5,332 nt of DNA, from NCBI GenBank assembly GCA_035512595.1, contig DATKDU010000107.1, positions 1 to 5,332 of the forward strand, given 5' to 3'. Numbering within the stretch: position 1 is the stretch's first letter; each line of letters opens with the position of its first letter. A program made the translations under genes and the position numbers. The stretch comes from DATKDU01 sp035512595. Lineage in GTDB: Bacteria; Planctomycetota; Planctomycetia; Pirellulales; Pirellulaceae. Below are positions 4,622-5,332 of this stretch, in pieces. The notes below the pieces were generated by a model. The model was given only the letters and a program-made list of their open reading frames with translations. It was not told the origin of the DNA and ran no database searches.

Positions 4622-5332
4622 CTAATGCCGCTGGACGAAGGAATCGATGACGCGTTTTTCGCCGGCGTGTTCGAAGTCTATCGTGAGCTTGTTGCCGTCG
4701 ACGCGGGTGATCTCGCCATAGCCGAATTTCTGGTGGAACACGCGTTCGCCCGCCTCATAGGGCGAGGCGTCGGCGTCCTGGGCGACGAGGCGGCCTTCGA
4801 TGGTGCGAGGGGCGGGGCTTGCGGCGGCGCCGGAGCGGTACGCCGCCTGGGCGCGCTGCCAGCCCGGCGTCTGATACGAGCTCGAGGCGAACGCCTCCTC
4901 GAATCGGCTGGCGCCATAGCCCATGCCATAGCCGCCATAACTTTGCGAGGCATCGACTTTGACATTGGCCTCGGGCAGCTCGTCGATGAAGCGCGACGGC
5001 ACCGCGGTCTGCCACATGTTGTGAACGCGCCGGTTCTGGGCAAAGGACACGATCGCGCCGCGCCTGGCCCGGGTGATGCCGACATAGGCCAAACGGCGCT
5101 CTTCCTCGAGCCCGGCATGGCCGTTTTCGTCGAGGGAGCGCTGGTGCGGGAACAAACCTTCTTCCCAGCCGGGCAGGAACACGGTGTCGAACTCGAGCCC
5201 CTTGGCGCCATGCAGGGTCATGATCGAGACCTTGTCGTCGGCCGCGGCATTATCGGTGTCCATGACCAGCGCCACATGCTCGAGAAATGCCGCCATTGTG
5301 TCATAGTCGCCCATCGAGCGGACGAGCTCTTT
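4622..5332 (-). CDS. uvrD: UvrD/PcrA-type DNA helicase, C-terminal part (5' end outside window)
   Basis: This is the last 236 residues of a superfamily 1A helicase, an ATP-driven 3'-to-5' DNA unwinding motor used in nucleotide excision repair and mismatch repair and in clearing proteins from DNA. The frame is open to the window edge. Motif V appears as TLHGAKGLEFD (visible residues 39-49), followed by the PGWEEGLFPHQRS segment; motif VI appears as EEERRLAYVGITRAR (76-90), whose arginines contact ATP. A low-complexity linker rich in G, A, S and Y follows. The last ~42 residues (GERVFHQKFGYGEITRVDG...) form the Tudor-like domain that in PcrA/UvrD contacts RNA polymerase. The N-terminal Walker A half is outside the window. 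The stop is TAG, the complement of 4622-4624. The gene converges on ade, with the transposon between them. A UvrD-type paralogue rather than uvrD proper cannot be excluded. Confidence 0.9.
   Translation of the reverse strand, partial: KELVRSMGDYDTMAAFLEHVALVMDTDNAAADDKVSIMTLHGAKGLEFDTVFLPGWEEGLFPHQRSLDENGHAGLEEERRLAYVGITRARRGAIVSFAQNRRVHNMWQTAVPSRFIDELPEANVKVDASQSYGGYGMGYGASRFEEAFASSSYQTPGWQRAQAAYRSGAAASPAPRTIEGRLVAQDADASPYEAGERVFHQKFGYGEITRVDGNKLTIDFEHAGEKRVIDSFVQRH

Overview
The window looks like part of an alphaproteobacterial chromosome, probably a high-GC member of the Bradyrhizobiaceae/Hyphomicrobiales. This rests on general resemblance of the flanking adenine deaminase and UvrD proteins and of the GC-rich intergenic palindromes, not on a search. 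The flanks are very GC-rich. The central segment is clearly less so: sampled 60-base lines give about 38-45% in the first passenger gene, about 48-53% in the second and about 62% in the transposase.

Layout. (1) Positions 2-505 (+) are the 3' end of an adenine deaminase gene (ade). (2) Positions 506-917 are non-coding, with a possible ade terminator and a GC-rich, hairpin-rich stretch I cannot identify. (3) Positions 918-4078 are a complete IS1595-family (ISXO2-like) transposon of about 3.16 kb. Its terminal inverted repeats match at 18 of 21 positions, and it is bounded by a direct repeat of ATTATATT, the 8-bp duplication length usual for this family. (4) Positions 4087-4621 are non-coding and packed with palindromic intergenic repeats. 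(5) Positions 4622-5332 (-) are the 3' end of a uvrD/pcrA helicase gene. The element therefore sits between two convergent housekeeping genes and breaks neither.

Cargo. An ordinary IS1595 element of this type would hold little more than its transposase. This one also carries a tightly spaced two-gene operon on the opposite strand. The first gene encodes a stand-alone DUF262 (GmrS/ParB-like) protein with an intact DGQQR motif. The second encodes a HEPN protein with an intact R-N-x3-H ribonuclease signature. A short gene for a 57-residue protein with a basic tail lies between this operon and the convergent transposase. The best reading is a passenger-carrying IS1595 transposon moving a compact putative defence or toxin-like module: a nucleotide-dependent DUF262 sensor or regulator coupled to a HEPN RNase effector.

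Regulation. The transposase has a clear sigma70-type promoter (TTGACA, 16 bp, TAGAAT) whose -35 box lies inside the right inverted repeat. The left inverted repeat differs at exactly that hexamer, and I see no good promoter for the passenger operon.
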